A DNA stretch of 64,000 nucleotides from an uncultured Planktomarina sp. (GTDB taxonomy: Bacteria > Pseudomonadota > Alphaproteobacteria > Rhodobacterales > Rhodobacteraceae). This document shows, in pieces, positions 48,467 through 57,756 of the stretch. The position numbers were made by a program, and so were the translations under genes. Under the pieces are notes generated by a model, which saw nothing but the letters and a program-made list of their open reading frames with translations, did no database searches and was not told the DNA's origin. The stretch lies in the NCBI GenBank assembly GCA_905182455.1, contig CAJJBJ010000008.1, forward strand, positions 1 to 64,000, written 5' to 3'. How positions within the stretch are numbered: position 1 is the stretch's first letter; every line of letters begins with the position of its first letter.

Positions 48467-49834
48467 TCAACTAATTTCGATGGGCCTGTTTTTCCCAGTT
48501 GGTACATCCACCGCCTCCAGCTTTCGGCGTGGCCACACGCCACGAACCACAGCGCCGCGCAGCGGGTCGCCAGCTGAACCGTTTGAAAACTCTAATGCCG
48601 CACCTGAGCGTTCCAACAGTGTTTTTGCGATGAATAAGCCAAGACCCATGCCGTCATACCCCGGCCGGGCCCCATTTTTTTTGCTGCGTTTGCGGCGGTG
48701 GACAAAGGGATCTCCGATCCTATTTATAACTTGTGGCGCAAACCCTAAGCCATCGTCAAAAATTTTCACAAAAAGTTCGGTGTCGCTCCAGCTGATATCA
48801 ACACGAACCTGAGTTTGAGCGAAATCGACGGCATTTTGGATCAAATTGCGTAGCCCGTGAATCACCTCTGGTTTGCGGTAGGCCAGCGGCTGGTCCAAAT
48901 CAAACTCGAGATTGCCACCAAAAGTAAAAACCACATTTTTGCCGCGGTCCAGATGAGGTTCAGCGGCTTCGCGCACCAGGGCCGACCAAGGGGTGACGCG
49001 CAAATGTAAATCGTCTTTGCCCGCACGCCCCATGGAGCGCAAAATTTCGCCGCATCTTTCAGCCTGTTCTCGAATAAGTTGCGCATCTCCGTAAAGATCT
49101 TTTGTTTCTTTGAGCTCCTCCATCAGCTCAGCACTGACCAACTTTATAGTGGCGAGAGGTGTGCCTAGCTCATGAGCCGTGGCGGCCACAACGCCGCCAA
49201 GGTCGGTGAGCTTTTGTTCTCGGGCCAAAGCCATCTGCGTGGCCAAAAGCGCCTCAGACATGGAGGTCATCTCAGATGTGACGCGCCGGGTGTATATGGA
49301 GATGAAGATAATGCCAGTGACGATTGCGACCCAAAATCCAAAGACAAAAACCACGGGCATTTCCAGCAAACTGTTGTTCGCGGTGCGTAAGGGTATGTAG
49401 GTCAAGCCAACGGTGCTGATCATTGCGACAGCACAGCTGGCTAATAAAAGCGTAGAGCGAGCCGGCAAAACGGTTGCGGCAATTGTGACTGGGGCTAAAA
49501 TGAGCAGCGCGAACGGATTGTTAAGCCCGCCGGTGAAGGCCAAAAGCAGGGACAGCTGCAAAGTGTCAAACACCAGGGTTGATACAGTTTCAGCCTCCGA
49601 GAGGCGCCTATTGTCTGGAAAGATAATAACGGCTAATAGGTTTGCTATGACTGACAGGCCAATTACAGCGGCACAGGGTCCCAGTGCAAGCTGTAGACCA
49701 AAAAGCTGTTTTCCCACGATCAGTGCTAAGATCTGCCCGGCAATCGCAAACCACCGCACTGTGACAAGAGTGCGCAGCCGCATCCAGTTGCTGCGGGCGT
49801 TCTGATCAATATAACCAATGCCGGATTGTGACAT
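48467..49834 (-). CDS. regB: Redox sensor histidine kinase RegB/PrrB
   Basis: Membrane histidine kinase, 455 residues, of the global redox system RegBA. Six N-terminal membrane segments include the quinone-site motif GGLNNPFALL; the H-box ATAHELGTPLATIKLV holds the phosphorylated His, ERCGEILRSMGRAG holds the redox-active Cys, and the ATPase boxes NLIQNAVDFA, FDDGLGFA and GMGLGLFIAKTL follow. Start at 49834 with AGGAG upstream. Divergent from senC-regA, the usual layout. Senses respiratory state and signals to RegA. Confidence 0.95.
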   Translation of the reverse strand: MSQSGIGYIDQNARSNWMRLRTLVTVRWFAIAGQILALIVGKQLFGLQLALGPCAAVIGLSVIANLLAVIIFPDNRRLSEAETVSTLVFDTLQLSLLLAFTGGLNNPFALLILAPVTIAATVLPARSTLLLASCAVAMISTVGLTYIPLRTANNSLLEMPVVFVFGFWVAIVTGIIFISIYTRRVTSEMTSMSEALLATQMALAREQKLTDLGGVVAATAHELGTPLATIKLVSAELMEELKETKDLYGDAQLIREQAERCGEILRSMGRAGKDDLHLRVTPWSALVREAAEPHLDRGKNVVFTFGGNLEFDLDQPLAYRKPEVIHGLRNLIQNAVDFAQTQVRVDISWSDTELFVKIFDDGLGFAPQVINRIGDPFVHRRKRSKKNGARPGYDGMGLGLFIAKTLLERSGAALEFSNGSAGDPLRGAVVRGVWPRRKLEAVDVPTGKNRPIEIS

Positions 49835-49918
49835 TTTATTGCTCCTGTGACGATCTGAAGCTGAACAAATCATAAGATATGTCATAAGCATTAAACTAGA
49901 AGATCACAGGGGGCCACA

Positions 49919-50539
49919 ATGTCGTTAACGAAATTTGTATCCATTGCAGGCGCTGCGCTGATTGTGGCGCTGGGCGGTACGTTCTTGATTACTCAAATCA
50001 TGGTGCCGGCAAAACGGTTTGAGGATTGTGTCGGCGGCGGAGTTGCCGGTGGTGCGATTGGGGGGCCGTTTGAGCTGATGGATCATAGGGGGCAGATGGT
50101 CACTGATGTGGATGTGTTGGATCAACCGGCGTTGGTTTATTTTGGTTATACCTTTTGTCCAGATGTTTGCCCAATGGACGTGGCGCGCAATGTGGTTGCT
50201 GTCGAAATATTGGCGGACCGTGGACTGCAGGTGAAGCCCGTGTTCATTACAATCGATCCGGCGCGCGATACGCCAGAACATCTGGCGGATTTTGTCGCAA
50301 ACAATCATCCTGATCTGGTTGGCTTGACGGGTACAGGTGAACGGGTAGCCAAAGCGGCGCGGTCCTATAAGGTCTATTATCGCAAGCAACCGGGCGATGA
50401 TGAGGAGTATTATCTGATGGATCACTCCAATTTCACCTATCTTATGATGCCAGGTATTGGCTTTGTGGACTTTCTACGCAGTGATACCTCACCGCAAAAA
50501 GTGGCCGATCGTGTGGCCTGCGTCATAAGGGCCGCTTGA
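49919..50539 (+). CDS. senC: SCO1/SenC-family copper protein (PrrC)
   Basis: A 206-residue thioredoxin-fold protein with one N-terminal membrane anchor, involved in copper delivery to cytochrome c oxidase and in the RegBA signalling path. The copper ligands are in YTFCPDVCPMDVA (CxxxC) and MDHSNFTYLM (His). Divergent from regB and 56 bases before regA. Confidence 0.95.
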   Translation: MSLTKFVSIAGAALIVALGGTFLITQIMVPAKRFEDCVGGGVAGGAIGGPFELMDHRGQMVTDVDVLDQPALVYFGYTFCPDVCPMDVARNVVAVEILADRGLQVKPVFITIDPARDTPEHLADFVANNHPDLVGLTGTGERVAKAARSYKVYYRKQPGDDEEYYLMDHSNFTYLMMPGIGFVDFLRSDTSPQKVADRVACVIRAA

Positions 50540-50595
50540 TACTAGCGTTCCGCGAACCATTTTGTTAGATTAAGACAAATCGGAGGGATCAGATC

Positions 50596-51147
50596 ATGGC
50601 AACCGAACCGCTCGAAATTGGACAAGACAAAACTTTGCTTTTGGTAGATGATGACGAACCGTTTCTGAAGCGGCTCGCGAAGGCGATGGAGAAGCGAGGG
50701 TTTTCTGTTGAACAAGCAGGATCCGTCGCGGCGGGCCGAGCAATTGCAACCGCCCGCCCGCCCGCCTATGCCGTGATTGATCTGCGTCTGGAAGATGGCA
50801 ACGGCTTGGATGTGGTCGAAGTTTTGCGCGCAAAACGCCCTGACAGTCGCATTGTTGTGCTCACGGGGTATGGTGCGATTGCCACGGCCGTGGCCGCTGT
50901 CAAAATTGGAGCGATTGATTATCTTTCGAAGCCTGCGGATGCGACCGATATTACAAATGCGCTTTTGGCCAGCGGCAATCAATTGCCTCCGCCACCAGAG
51001 AACCCAATGTCTGCCGATCGGGTCCGCTGGGAGCATATTCAAAGGGTATTTGAGCTTTGTGACCGCAACGTCAGCGAAACTGCGCGCCGCTTGAGTATGC
51101 ACCGCCGGACACTTCAACGTATCCTAGCCAAACGCAGCCCTCGCTAG
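50596..51147 (+). CDS. regA: Redox response regulator RegA/PrrA
   Basis: A 183-residue response regulator. Receiver domain with LLLVDDDEPFLKRL, the phospho-acceptor Asp in YAVIDLRLEDGNGL and YLSKPADATD; a Pro-rich linker (LPPPPENP); and a Fis-type helix-turn-helix, NVSETARRLSMHRRTLQRIL. It controls photosynthesis, respiration and fixation genes in relatives. The ATG follows CGGAGGGA. Overlaps the convergent GNAT gene by 24 bases. Confidence 0.96.
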   Translation: MATEPLEIGQDKTLLLVDDDEPFLKRLAKAMEKRGFSVEQAGSVAAGRAIATARPPAYAVIDLRLEDGNGLDVVEVLRAKRPDSRIVVLTGYGAIATAVAAVKIGAIDYLSKPADATDITNALLASGNQLPPPPENPMSADRVRWEHIQRVFELCDRNVSETARRLSMHRRTLQRILAKRSPR

Positions 51148-51648
51148 CGAAATATCAAAGCGTTTTTGGATCCTGTCAATTTTGCGGCCGTCGGCCAATG
51201 GTTTGTTCGGCACGCGGTTGTAATCCACAAATCCAAGTCCTGTGTAATAGCGTAGCCCAGATACGTTGTCGGCCCGGATTGTTGCATCGATGAAGTCTAA
51301 CCTCGCAGCTCTAGCCTGAAATTTGGTGTGATCAAACAGGGCCTGACCAAGACTCCACCCCTGTGCACCCGCACTGACAAAGCTGGCGATAGAGCCCCAG
51401 CGTCCAGCGGGGCTATGTGCACCAGGTGGTGTCGCCAGATCTAGGCTTTGAAACCCCAATATTTTATGGCCAACCGTTGCAACGCAGCAAGAAAGCCCTA
51501 ATGGCGTGGCAATGACATCGTGCCACATGCGCGAGCTATCGAACAGCGTGCTGCGAGCAGTTGAGTTTCCTGCCTCGATCAGCGGATTGATGACTTGGCA
51601 CATGGCCTCAGTATCTTGCTGCACCGCGGGTCTCACGATGACCTTCAT
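51124..51648 (-). CDS. GNAT-family N-acetyltransferase
   Basis: A 174-residue acetyltransferase of the phosphinothricin-acetyltransferase style: VIRPAVQQDTEAMCQVINPL at the start, an acetyl-CoA-binding segment GAQGWSLGQALFDHT, and DATIRADNVSGLRYYTGLGF near the C-terminus. Acceptor unknown. Its ATG shares a base with the stop of the HD-domain gene upstream, so they are co-transcribed. Confidence 0.85.
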   Translation of the reverse strand: MKVIVRPAVQQDTEAMCQVINPLIEAGNSTARSTLFDSSRMWHDVIATPLGLSCCVATVGHKILGFQSLDLATPPGAHSPAGRWGSIASFVSAGAQGWSLGQALFDHTKFQARAARLDFIDATIRADNVSGLRYYTGLGFVDYNRVPNKPLADGRKIDRIQKRFDISLARAAFG

Positions 51649-52238
51649 TATAAGGGTCCTAACAATGCTGCATGCTGACGCGTGAAGTCCTGCCTAACCT
51701 CAATTGGTGGCCGCAAGTGCAACCGCAATCCCGCGACGATGGTTGCATCTACCTTACCAAATAACTTATCCGCCTCCGCCTTTGAAAACCCGGCCAACTG
51801 AGTGGCTTCAAGCCATGCGCTCACTTTATCTGCCTTTTTGATTTGCTTCTTCAGCGCCACAGGGGTGATGGCCGGCAGGCCAAAACGGATATGAATCGCC
51901 GCGGTGAGGCGTTTGTCCAACTCCTCATATCCAGGCCCAACGGAAGCCTTCACTGGCGAAATCATATCTCCAATCACATATTCTGGTGCGTCATGCATTA
52001 AGGCTGTTAATCGTTGTGCGGGCGTTGCCTTGGGGACAAGCCGCAGAAATATTTGTTCGACTAGCAACGAGTGCTCAGCGACTGAATAGGCGAAATTTCC
52101 AGTCGTCTGCCCGTTCCACCGCGCCACAAAGGCCAAGCCATGTGCAATATCTTCAACCTCAACATCCATTGGGGTTGGATCCAGCAGATCCAATCTGCGA
52201 CCTGAGAGCATACGTTGCCAAGCGCGGGGCTGTTTCAT
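51648..52238 (-). CDS. HD-domain phosphohydrolase (YfbR-like)
   Basis: A 196-residue HD-domain protein. Metal ligands are visible in SVAEHSLLVEQ, ALMHDAPEYVIGDM (HD pair) and a later Asp (KKADKVSAWLEA). Related to YfbR-type 5'-nucleotidases. Start taken at the ATG 52238 beginning MKQPRAWQRMLSG; the open frame runs 22 codons further upstream without a ribosome-binding site. Confidence 0.85.
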   Translation of the reverse strand: MKQPRAWQRMLSGRRLDLLDPTPMDVEVEDIAHGLAFVARWNGQTTGNFAYSVAEHSLLVEQIFLRLVPKATPAQRLTALMHDAPEYVIGDMISPVKASVGPGYEELDKRLTAAIHIRFGLPAITPVALKKQIKKADKVSAWLEATQLAGFSKAEADKLFGKVDATIVAGLRLHLRPPIEVRQDFTRQHAALLGPL

Positions 52239-52364
52239 TTTTGCTTGCCTTTTTGGGAGTAAAACTATCGTGGCCAGCAACCTATTGTCGAGAGGTCTTT
52301 GCAATGTTATGCCGCCGGAAATCTCTAATACACCCTTTACTTAACATCGTGCGAGGAATGCTGG

Positions 52365-53756
52365 ATGGCAAATGACTATATTGTGCAAGATATCTCTTTG
52401 GCGGGTTTTGGCCGTAAAGAATTGGATATTGCGGAAACTGAAATGCCGGGCCTGATGGCTTGTCGTGCAGAATTTGGCGAAAGCAAACCGCTTAAGGGCG
52501 CGCGCATCGTTGGCTCTTTGCACATGACCATTCAAACTGCTGTGTTGATTGAAACTCTTGTAGAGCTGGGCGCGGATGTGCGCTGGGCTTCTTGCAACAT
52601 TTTCTCAACACAAGACCATGCGGCGGCAGCGATTGCAGCGGGCGGTACCCCAGTTTTCGCAATCAAAGGTCAAAGCTTGACCGAACATTGGGATTACCTT
52701 GACCGTTCCTTCATGTTCCCAGAAGGCGCAAATATGATCCTCGACGATGGCGGCGATGCGACGCTGTATGTGCTTTTGGGTGCACGGGTTGAAGAAGGCG
52801 AAACTGACCTGATCGAAGTTCCGACTTCCGAAGAAGAAGAGGCAGTGTTCGCGCAAATCAAAAAACGTATGGCCGAAACTCCGGGCTTCTTTGTCAAAAC
52901 CCGTGCAGCGATCCAAGGTGTTTCTGAAGAAACAACGACCGGCGTTCACCGCTTGTATGAATTAGTCAAACAAGGTCAATTGCCCTTTCCTGCGATCAAC
53001 GTGAACGACTCTGTCACCAAGTCGAAATTCGACAATAAATATGGCTGCAAAGAATCTCTAGTCGACGGCATCCGCCGCGCCACTGATACGATGATGGCTG
53101 GGAAAGTTGCTGTTGTTTTGGGCTATGGCGATGTGGGAAAAGGCTCCGCTGCTTCTCTTAAAGGTGCTGGTGCCCGTGTGAAGGTGACTGAAGTTGACCC
53201 TATCTGTGCTTTGCAAGCTGCAATGGATGGCTTTGAGGTTGTTTTAATCGAAGATGTTGTGTCCAGCGCCGACATTTTCATCACAACAACCGGCAACAAA
53301 GACGTGATCCGCATTGAACATATGCGTGAGATGAAAGACATGGCGATTGTTGGCAACATTGGTCACTTTGACAATGAAATCCAAGTGGCAAGCTTGAAGA
53401 ATCACAAATGGACGAACATTAAAGAGCAAGTCGACATGATCGAAATGCCGAACGGCAATCGCTTGATCCTGCTGTCCGAAGGCCGTTTGTTGAACCTTGG
53501 CAATGCGACAGGCCATCCATCATTCGTGATGTCAGCTTCGTTCACCAACCAAGTTTTGGCGCAGATCGAGCTGTGGACCAAAGGCGATGATTACAACAAT
53601 GACGTGTATATCTTGCCCAAGCACCTCGACGAAAAAGTGGCGCGTTTGCACCTGGATCGCATCGGCGTGAAGCTGTCCAAGTTGAATAAAGAGCAGGCCG
53701 ATTATATCGGCGTGAGCACTGATGGCCCGTTCAAGCCAGAGCACTACCGCTACTAA
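52365..53756 (+). CDS. ahcY: Adenosylhomocysteinase
   Basis: S-adenosylhomocysteine hydrolase of the methylation cycle, 463 residues. [55 protein letters not shown], the NAD-binding [15 protein letters not shown] and the C-terminal KPEHYRY are all typical. GAGGA precedes the ATG. Followed by a strong terminator. Confidence 0.97.
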   Translation: MANDYIVQDISLAGFGRKELDIAETEMPGLMACRAEFGESKPLKGARIVGSLHMTIQTAVLIETLVELGADVRWASCNIFSTQDHAAAAIAAGGTPVFAIKGQSLTEHWDYLDRSFMFPEGANMILDDGGDATLYVLLGARVEEGETDLIEVPTSEEEEAVFAQIKKRMAETPGFFVKTRAAIQGVSEETTTGVHRLYELVKQGQLPFPAINVNDSVTKSKFDNKYGCKESLVDGIRRATDTMMAGKVAVVLGYGDVGKGSAASLKGAGARVKVTEVDPICALQAAMDGFEVVLIEDVVSSADIFITTTGNKDVIRIEHMREMKDMAIVGNIGHFDNEIQVASLKNHKWTNIKEQVDMIEMPNGNRLILLSEGRLLNLGNATGHPSFVMSASFTNQVLAQIELWTKGDDYNNDVYILPKHLDEKVARLHLDRIGVKLSKLNKEQADYIGVSTDGPFKPEHYRY

Positions 53757-53781
53757 ATAGGTTCAAAACCAAGAAAACACG

Positions 53782-53815
53782 CGGGCGCTGAGAAATTCCT
53801 CGGCGCCCGATTTTG
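53782..53815 (+). terminator. Terminator after ahcY
   Basis: CGGGCGC (53782-53788) pairs with GCGCCCG (53803-53809), extended by a few inner pairs, then ATTTTG. Placed 26 bases after the ahcY stop. Confidence 0.78.
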
Positions 53816-53816
53816 C

Positions 53817-54064
53817 TTAAAGGGCCATCAAAATGGCGCCGATGATCGCGCAGCCAATGATGGCATAGCCGCCGTCAATAATGGTCAGCCTGAAGGGTTT
53901 GCCGCCGAATCCATTGTTCGTCATGATACAAAGCTCAATGAAAAACCCACCAATACCAAATCCGCCAATGATGCCTCCACCGATGGTTTGGAAAGCACCG
54001 CATATCAGATAGCGCCGAAGGCAAAAGAAGCAGCTGCGGCCACGAGGACATATATAAATTCCAT
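53817..54064 (-). pseudogene. DUF1761 membrane protein, degenerate
   Basis: The gene starts with GGAGG and an ATG at 54064 and reads MEFIYVLVAAAASFAFGAI, then a TGA where relatives have Trp, then YAVLSKP. The C-terminal part continues in another frame: GGFGIGGFFIELCIMTNNGF, GGKPFRLTIIDGGYAIIGCA, AIIGAIL and a normal stop. A middle segment of about 40 residues is missing. The combination of a Trp-to-stop change, a frame change and an internal deletion marks a true pseudogene of the small DUF1761 membrane family. Confidence 0.8.
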
Positions 54065-54135
54065 AAGACACCTCCAATCCTAATGACTTTATAATAAGAA
54101 AAATTGGCATTCGCGGGCGGCACGCAAGTAAAAAA

Positions 54136-54506
54136 TTAGCCTTCAGCCAGTTTTAGAATGATGTCCTATTCCGCCTCGCGCACCGGCTGCACCGACAGCC
54201 GGGTTTGTTTTACACATCCCGAGTGTGACGGGAGACGCCAACGGGCGCGGATGTCAACACAGTCCCATCTTGGGTCACCGGCGCGGCTGTCGGGATGGGA
54301 TAAGGTACAGATCTCAACAATGCCATCACGGCTTTTTCTGATTGTGAGTGGTAGAAGAATGCTTGATCGTCCAGTTGCATCAGACGCACGTTGTTGCGGG
54401 CTTGATAATTGCGCACGCCGTCCTACGCTTCACGGTCAGCGCCGTGGGCCAGTTGATCATCCCAAGACCAAGTTGAAGGCTCAGATTTGAACAACCAATA
54501 CGCCAT
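54136..54506 (-). pseudogene. EVE-domain protein, degenerate
   Basis: Starts MAYWLFKSEPSTWSWDDQ, then a TAG replaces Trp in EA*DGVRNYQARNN, a hallmark EVE region, followed by FFYHSQSEKAVMA. The frame then shifts: IVEICTLSHPDS, DPRWDCVDIRA. An internal stretch is lost before TRLSVQPVREAE, and a second TAG again replaces a Trp. Two nonsense changes, one frameshift and a deletion. EVE proteins bind modified bases. The start shares bases with the stop of the YciI gene, so it was once the last gene of the gpsA-yciI operon. Confidence 0.83.
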
Positions 54507-54778
54507 TAACCGATAACTTTCTTCCACTGGCTCACAATCACGCTCTCAAACAACCCAGTCTTATTGTAGGGATCGTTTTCCGCCCAGGCTTCAGCCGTAG
54601 TCATATCAGCGACATCCAAAACAATCAGAGAACCGCACATTTGATCATCTGCATCTAGAAAAGGTCCGGCCATTTCAACAACGCCAGTTTGCTTGATATA
54701 GGCGAGATGCGCCTCTCTTGTATCAACCCGCATTTGCAGGTGGTTGGGCTTATCGCGGGTGATAACGGCTACGCGCAT
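54506..54778 (-). CDS. YciI-family protein
   Basis: A 90-residue ferredoxin-like-fold protein with the YciI motifs LAYIKQTGVVEMAGPFLD and AEAWAENDPYNKTGLFESV, which hold the conserved Asp-Pro. The function of the family is unsettled. Its ATG overlaps the gpsA stop (TAATG), so it is translated with gpsA; the open frame extends upstream inside gpsA. Confidence 0.87.
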   Translation of the reverse strand: MRVAVITRDKPNHLQMRVDTREAHLAYIKQTGVVEMAGPFLDADDQMCGSLIVLDVADMTTAEAWAENDPYNKTGLFESVIVSQWKKVIG

Positions 54779-55743
54779 TATAATTCCTTTCTGAGGGGCC
54801 GCGCCATAAGGGCGGCGAGAGCTTGTGAAACGGTTACCGTGCCAGAACATAAGCCTGCAACCGCTTCTGTGATCGGCATATCAATTTCAAGTCGCTGCAT
54901 AATGGGCAGCAAGGCCAACGCGGTGGCTTTGCCTTCGACGGTGATGCTTGGATCAAAGGGCGTAGCTTGTCCCAATGCCATCCCAAAGCGATAGTTGCGA
55001 GATTTGTCAGAGGTACAGGTCAGGCATAGATCACCAAAGCCCGAAAGGCCCGCCAAGGTTTCTGGCTGCGCCCCCAGATGTACCGCATAGCGCATGATTT
55101 CTGCTTGGCCTCGGGTTATCAAAGCTGCCCGCGCGCTTTCGCCCAAGCCCGCTCCCATTGCGGCGCCACAGGCAATCGCCATCACGTTTTTAAGCGCGCC
55201 GCCCAGCTCGGCCCCAATGGGATCATGTGAGATATAAAGGCGTAGGGTGTCGGTCGACAGGTCCGATTGCCAAGCGTTCACCGCTTGGCTAGCATCTGCC
55301 GCAAGGGTGAGGGCGGTTGGCAACCCGCGTGCGATATCGGTGGCAAAGCTTGGCCCAGTGAGCAAGCCAACTGGCCCGTCAGGGTAGCAGGCCTGTAAGA
55401 CCGAGTAGCCTCCCAGCCCTGTCGCCAAATCCACACCCTTGCTGCACCCAATCAAAGGCTGGCCTTCAAAATGCCCCACCAGATCCGCCAATGTGGCGCG
55501 GGTGGATTGTAAGGGGATGGCGCTCAGGATGAAGTCTGCTCCTTGGATGGCGGCCTTAGCGTTGGATGTGACAGTGATATTGGACCCCAAAACTGCACCG
55601 GGTAATTTCGTGTTTTCTCGCCCAGCCCCCATCCCAGCGACAGTCTTTGCATTTCGCCCCCAAAGGCGAATGTGATGGGTGTCGGACAGGGCGATTGCGA
55701 GGGCAGTTCCAAAAGCCCCGGCGCCAAGGATGCAAACTGTCAT
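54778..55743 (-). CDS. gpsA: Glycerol-3-phosphate dehydrogenase [NAD(P)+]
   Basis: Makes sn-glycerol-3-phosphate for phospholipid synthesis, 321 residues. NAD-binding VCILGAGAFGTALAIALS, the catalytic Lys region GGALKNVMAIACGAAMGAG, and PITEAVAGLCSG near the C-terminus. Complete. Divergent from hemD with a gap of about 110 bases. Confidence 0.95.
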   Translation of the reverse strand: MTVCILGAGAFGTALAIALSDTHHIRLWGRNAKTVAGMGAGRENTKLPGAVLGSNITVTSNAKAAIQGADFILSAIPLQSTRATLADLVGHFEGQPLIGCSKGVDLATGLGGYSVLQACYPDGPVGLLTGPSFATDIARGLPTALTLAADASQAVNAWQSDLSTDTLRLYISHDPIGAELGGALKNVMAIACGAAMGAGLGESARAALITRGQAEIMRYAVHLGAQPETLAGLSGFGDLCLTCTSDKSRNYRFGMALGQATPFDPSITVEGKATALALLPIMQRLEIDMPITEAVAGLCSGTVTVSQALAALMARPLRKEL

Positions 55744-55854
55744 ACCTGCGCCTTCGGTGTTATGGTGCTGTTGTTCATTGCTCTGCCCCTGTTGTGCAAA
55801 TATAGACTAAGGCCTAACATCCTTGGTGTTTCTGCTCAATCCTACGGTGGCCTA

Positions 55855-56559
55855 TTGCCCTATATATTGCTCACACGCCCCTGCGACCAAGCGCGCAGCT
55901 TTGCTGAAGCCCTAACGCTGCGTGGCGTGGCGGTGCAAAATATCGTTATTGATCCGATTTTGAAAATTGAAGCGGTCGCAGCACCGTTTGATTTTGCGCC
56001 CATCCAAGGCCTTCTCATTACATCTGCGAATGCGGTTGCACACTTACCGGCAGATTTGGTTGGATCCAACCTTCCAGCTTACTGTGTGGGCGAGGCAACC
56101 ACGCGCGCGGCGATCAAGCGAGGGCTTACGGCGCGGCATATGGCGGCCACTGCGCAGGGGCTTTGCGCAGCGGTTGGCCACGAAAACCCAACTGGGCCGC
56201 TTTTGCATTTGCGCGGGGCACACACGACATTGGACATTGCGCGTCACTTCCAGGGCACAAGGATCAATTTACAGAACCTAGTGACCTACCAACAAATCGA
56301 ACAGACATTGAAGCACGAAACCTATCAGATGTTGCAGAGTGCTGGGCGGGTTATACTGCCTATATTCTCTCCCCGAAGCGCGCGGCTGTTGTGTGGATTG
56401 GATCTAGATTGGACCGGGCATATCGCTGTGGCGATCAGCCAAGCCGTGTCCGAGCCGTGCCGAATGGCGGGGTTTGGGGAGGTTATTGTTTCGCCAAAAC
56501 CTGATACGGTCTCTATGCTTGACGTCACAACTCCGCTTATGGCAGCGAAGAGTGGTTGA
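55855..56559 (+). CDS. hemD: Uroporphyrinogen-III synthase
   Basis: Cytoplasmic heme/siroheme pathway enzyme, 234 residues, of the low-conservation HemD family: ILLTRPCDQARSFAEAL at the start, GLLITSANAVAHL, AYCVGEATTRAA, LLHLRGAH and a late SPRSARLL. No ATG lies in the right place; the best start is a TTG at 55855 with GGTGG five bases upstream, giving LPYILLTRP. A longer open frame upstream is unrelated to the family. It precedes the mitofilin and hemY genes as in relatives, but hemC is absent from this neighbourhood. Confidence 0.78.
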   Translation: MPYILLTRPCDQARSFAEALTLRGVAVQNIVIDPILKIEAVAAPFDFAPIQGLLITSANAVAHLPADLVGSNLPAYCVGEATTRAAIKRGLTARHMAATAQGLCAAVGHENPTGPLLHLRGAHTTLDIARHFQGTRINLQNLVTYQQIEQTLKHETYQMLQSAGRVILPIFSPRSARLLCGLDLDWTGHIAVAISQAVSEPCRMAGFGEVIVSPKPDTVSMLDVTTPLMAAKSG

Positions 56560-56609
56560 GAGATTTTACTCGCGGGGATAGTCTAAAGACTAGGGCATAA
56601 GGCAAAAAG

Positions 56610-57746
56610 GTGACGATCGTGGCAGACACAGAATCCACAGACCGACAGGGACCGTTGGTGCTTGATGCCGAGGTGGCGCAGAGCACGGTGATCGATGCTG
56701 AAGTCATCCCGAATGCGCCGGTTGAGGATCTTGAACCACAATCTGCGGCAGCTGAAAAAGTAAAAACTTTACTCCCCTTTCTGGCCGGTGGCTTGTTGGC
56801 GGGGGTTATTGGCTTTGTCGCGGCTCTGCTGCCGGGCCATCTTAACCCCAGCGACCCAATTGCCCCTGTTTTGGTAGCGCAAAATCAACTTTTGGAACAA
56901 ATTCAGGCCCAAACGGCACAAATTGAGGCCATTCAAGCTCAGCCTAAGCCTGTGGATCTGTCGGGAGAGGTTGCCACGCTTGCCGATTTGGCGACTGCAC
57001 TTCGCGCCGATCTTTCCACTCTGAAATTAGCACAGATGGCGCAAGGGCAAACCCTGTCTCAACGGATTAGTACGCTAGAAAAGCGGCCACTGGCGGAAGG
57101 TGTTTCACCTTTGGCAATAGCTGCCTATGAACGCGAATTGGCGCAGTTGCGTGCAGATATTGGTCAGGTGACCAGTGAGGCCGCGAGCAAGATTGAAGCA
57201 ACCAAAGCGGCAGCAGAAGCCCTAGAAAGCAATGCTGTGAAGCTGTCTCGGAAGGGCACGGTTACCACTGCATTAAATGCGATTCGTGTGGCTGTGGAAG
57301 CTGGTGCAAGCTATGACGCAGCTTTGGCTGATTTGGCTGCAGCGACGGATCTAGAGCTTCCCACCGGCCTTGCAGAAAACGCGTCAAATGGTGTGACAAG
57401 TCTCAATGTTTTGCAAAACCAGTTTTCGCCTGCGGCGCGAGCCGCCCTGAAATTAGTACGTCAAGAACAGGAACCTGCTGAGGGTGAGAATGGCATGCTG
57501 GCTTTTTTTAAAGCTCAGTTGGGTGTGCGGTCATTGAGCGCAAAAGAGGGCACTTCCGCTGACGCCGTTCTGTCGCGCGCACAGGCGGCGGTTGGTGTGG
57601 GCAATTTTGAGGTGGCCCTGTCTGAAATTGCAACCTTGTCTGATGCCGGACAAGTCTCGTTACGGGAGTGGTCGCTGGCAGCGGCTCTGCGGCTAGAAGT
57701 TTTGGCGGCCTTACAAGAATTTTCCAGCGCTTTGACTGGCAATTGA
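56610..57746 (+). CDS. Mitofilin/Mic60-like membrane protein (COG4223)
   Basis: A 378-residue protein with a polar, acidic N-terminus, one membrane segment (LLPFLAGGLLAGVIGFVAALL, about residues 53-73), a long coiled-coil rich in Gln/Ala/Glu, and a C-terminal helical domain. This is the alphaproteobacterial relative of mitochondrial Mic60, linked to inner-membrane shape. GTG start with AAGG seven bases upstream. hemD lies before it and hemY after it, the typical alphaproteobacterial cluster. Confidence 0.85.
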   Translation: MTIVADTESTDRQGPLVLDAEVAQSTVIDAEVIPNAPVEDLEPQSAAAEKVKTLLPFLAGGLLAGVIGFVAALLPGHLNPSDPIAPVLVAQNQLLEQIQAQTAQIEAIQAQPKPVDLSGEVATLADLATALRADLSTLKLAQMAQGQTLSQRISTLEKRPLAEGVSPLAIAAYERELAQLRADIGQVTSEAASKIEATKAAAEALESNAVKLSRKGTVTTALNAIRVAVEAGASYDAALADLAAATDLELPTGLAENASNGVTSLNVLQNQFSPAARAALKLVRQEQEPAEGENGMLAFFKAQLGVRSLSAKEGTSADAVLSRAQAAVGVGNFEVALSEIATLSDAGQVSLREWSLAAALRLEVLAALQEFSSALTGN

Positions 57747-57756
57747 GGAATATTTG

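Noticed and set aside
48198-48812. 204-codon open frame on the plus strand across the amgK-regB gap
   Set aside because: Two thirds of it is antisense to the regB C-terminus, it has no ribosome-binding site, and its product shows no family features apart from the short HNH-like stretch discussed separately.
52305-52364. SAH or SAM riboswitch in front of ahcY
   Set aside because: The leader is only about 60 bases and shows no stem arrangement resembling those classes.
52605-52949. 114-codon minus-strand frame within ahcY
   Set aside because: Shadow of a highly conserved coding sequence.
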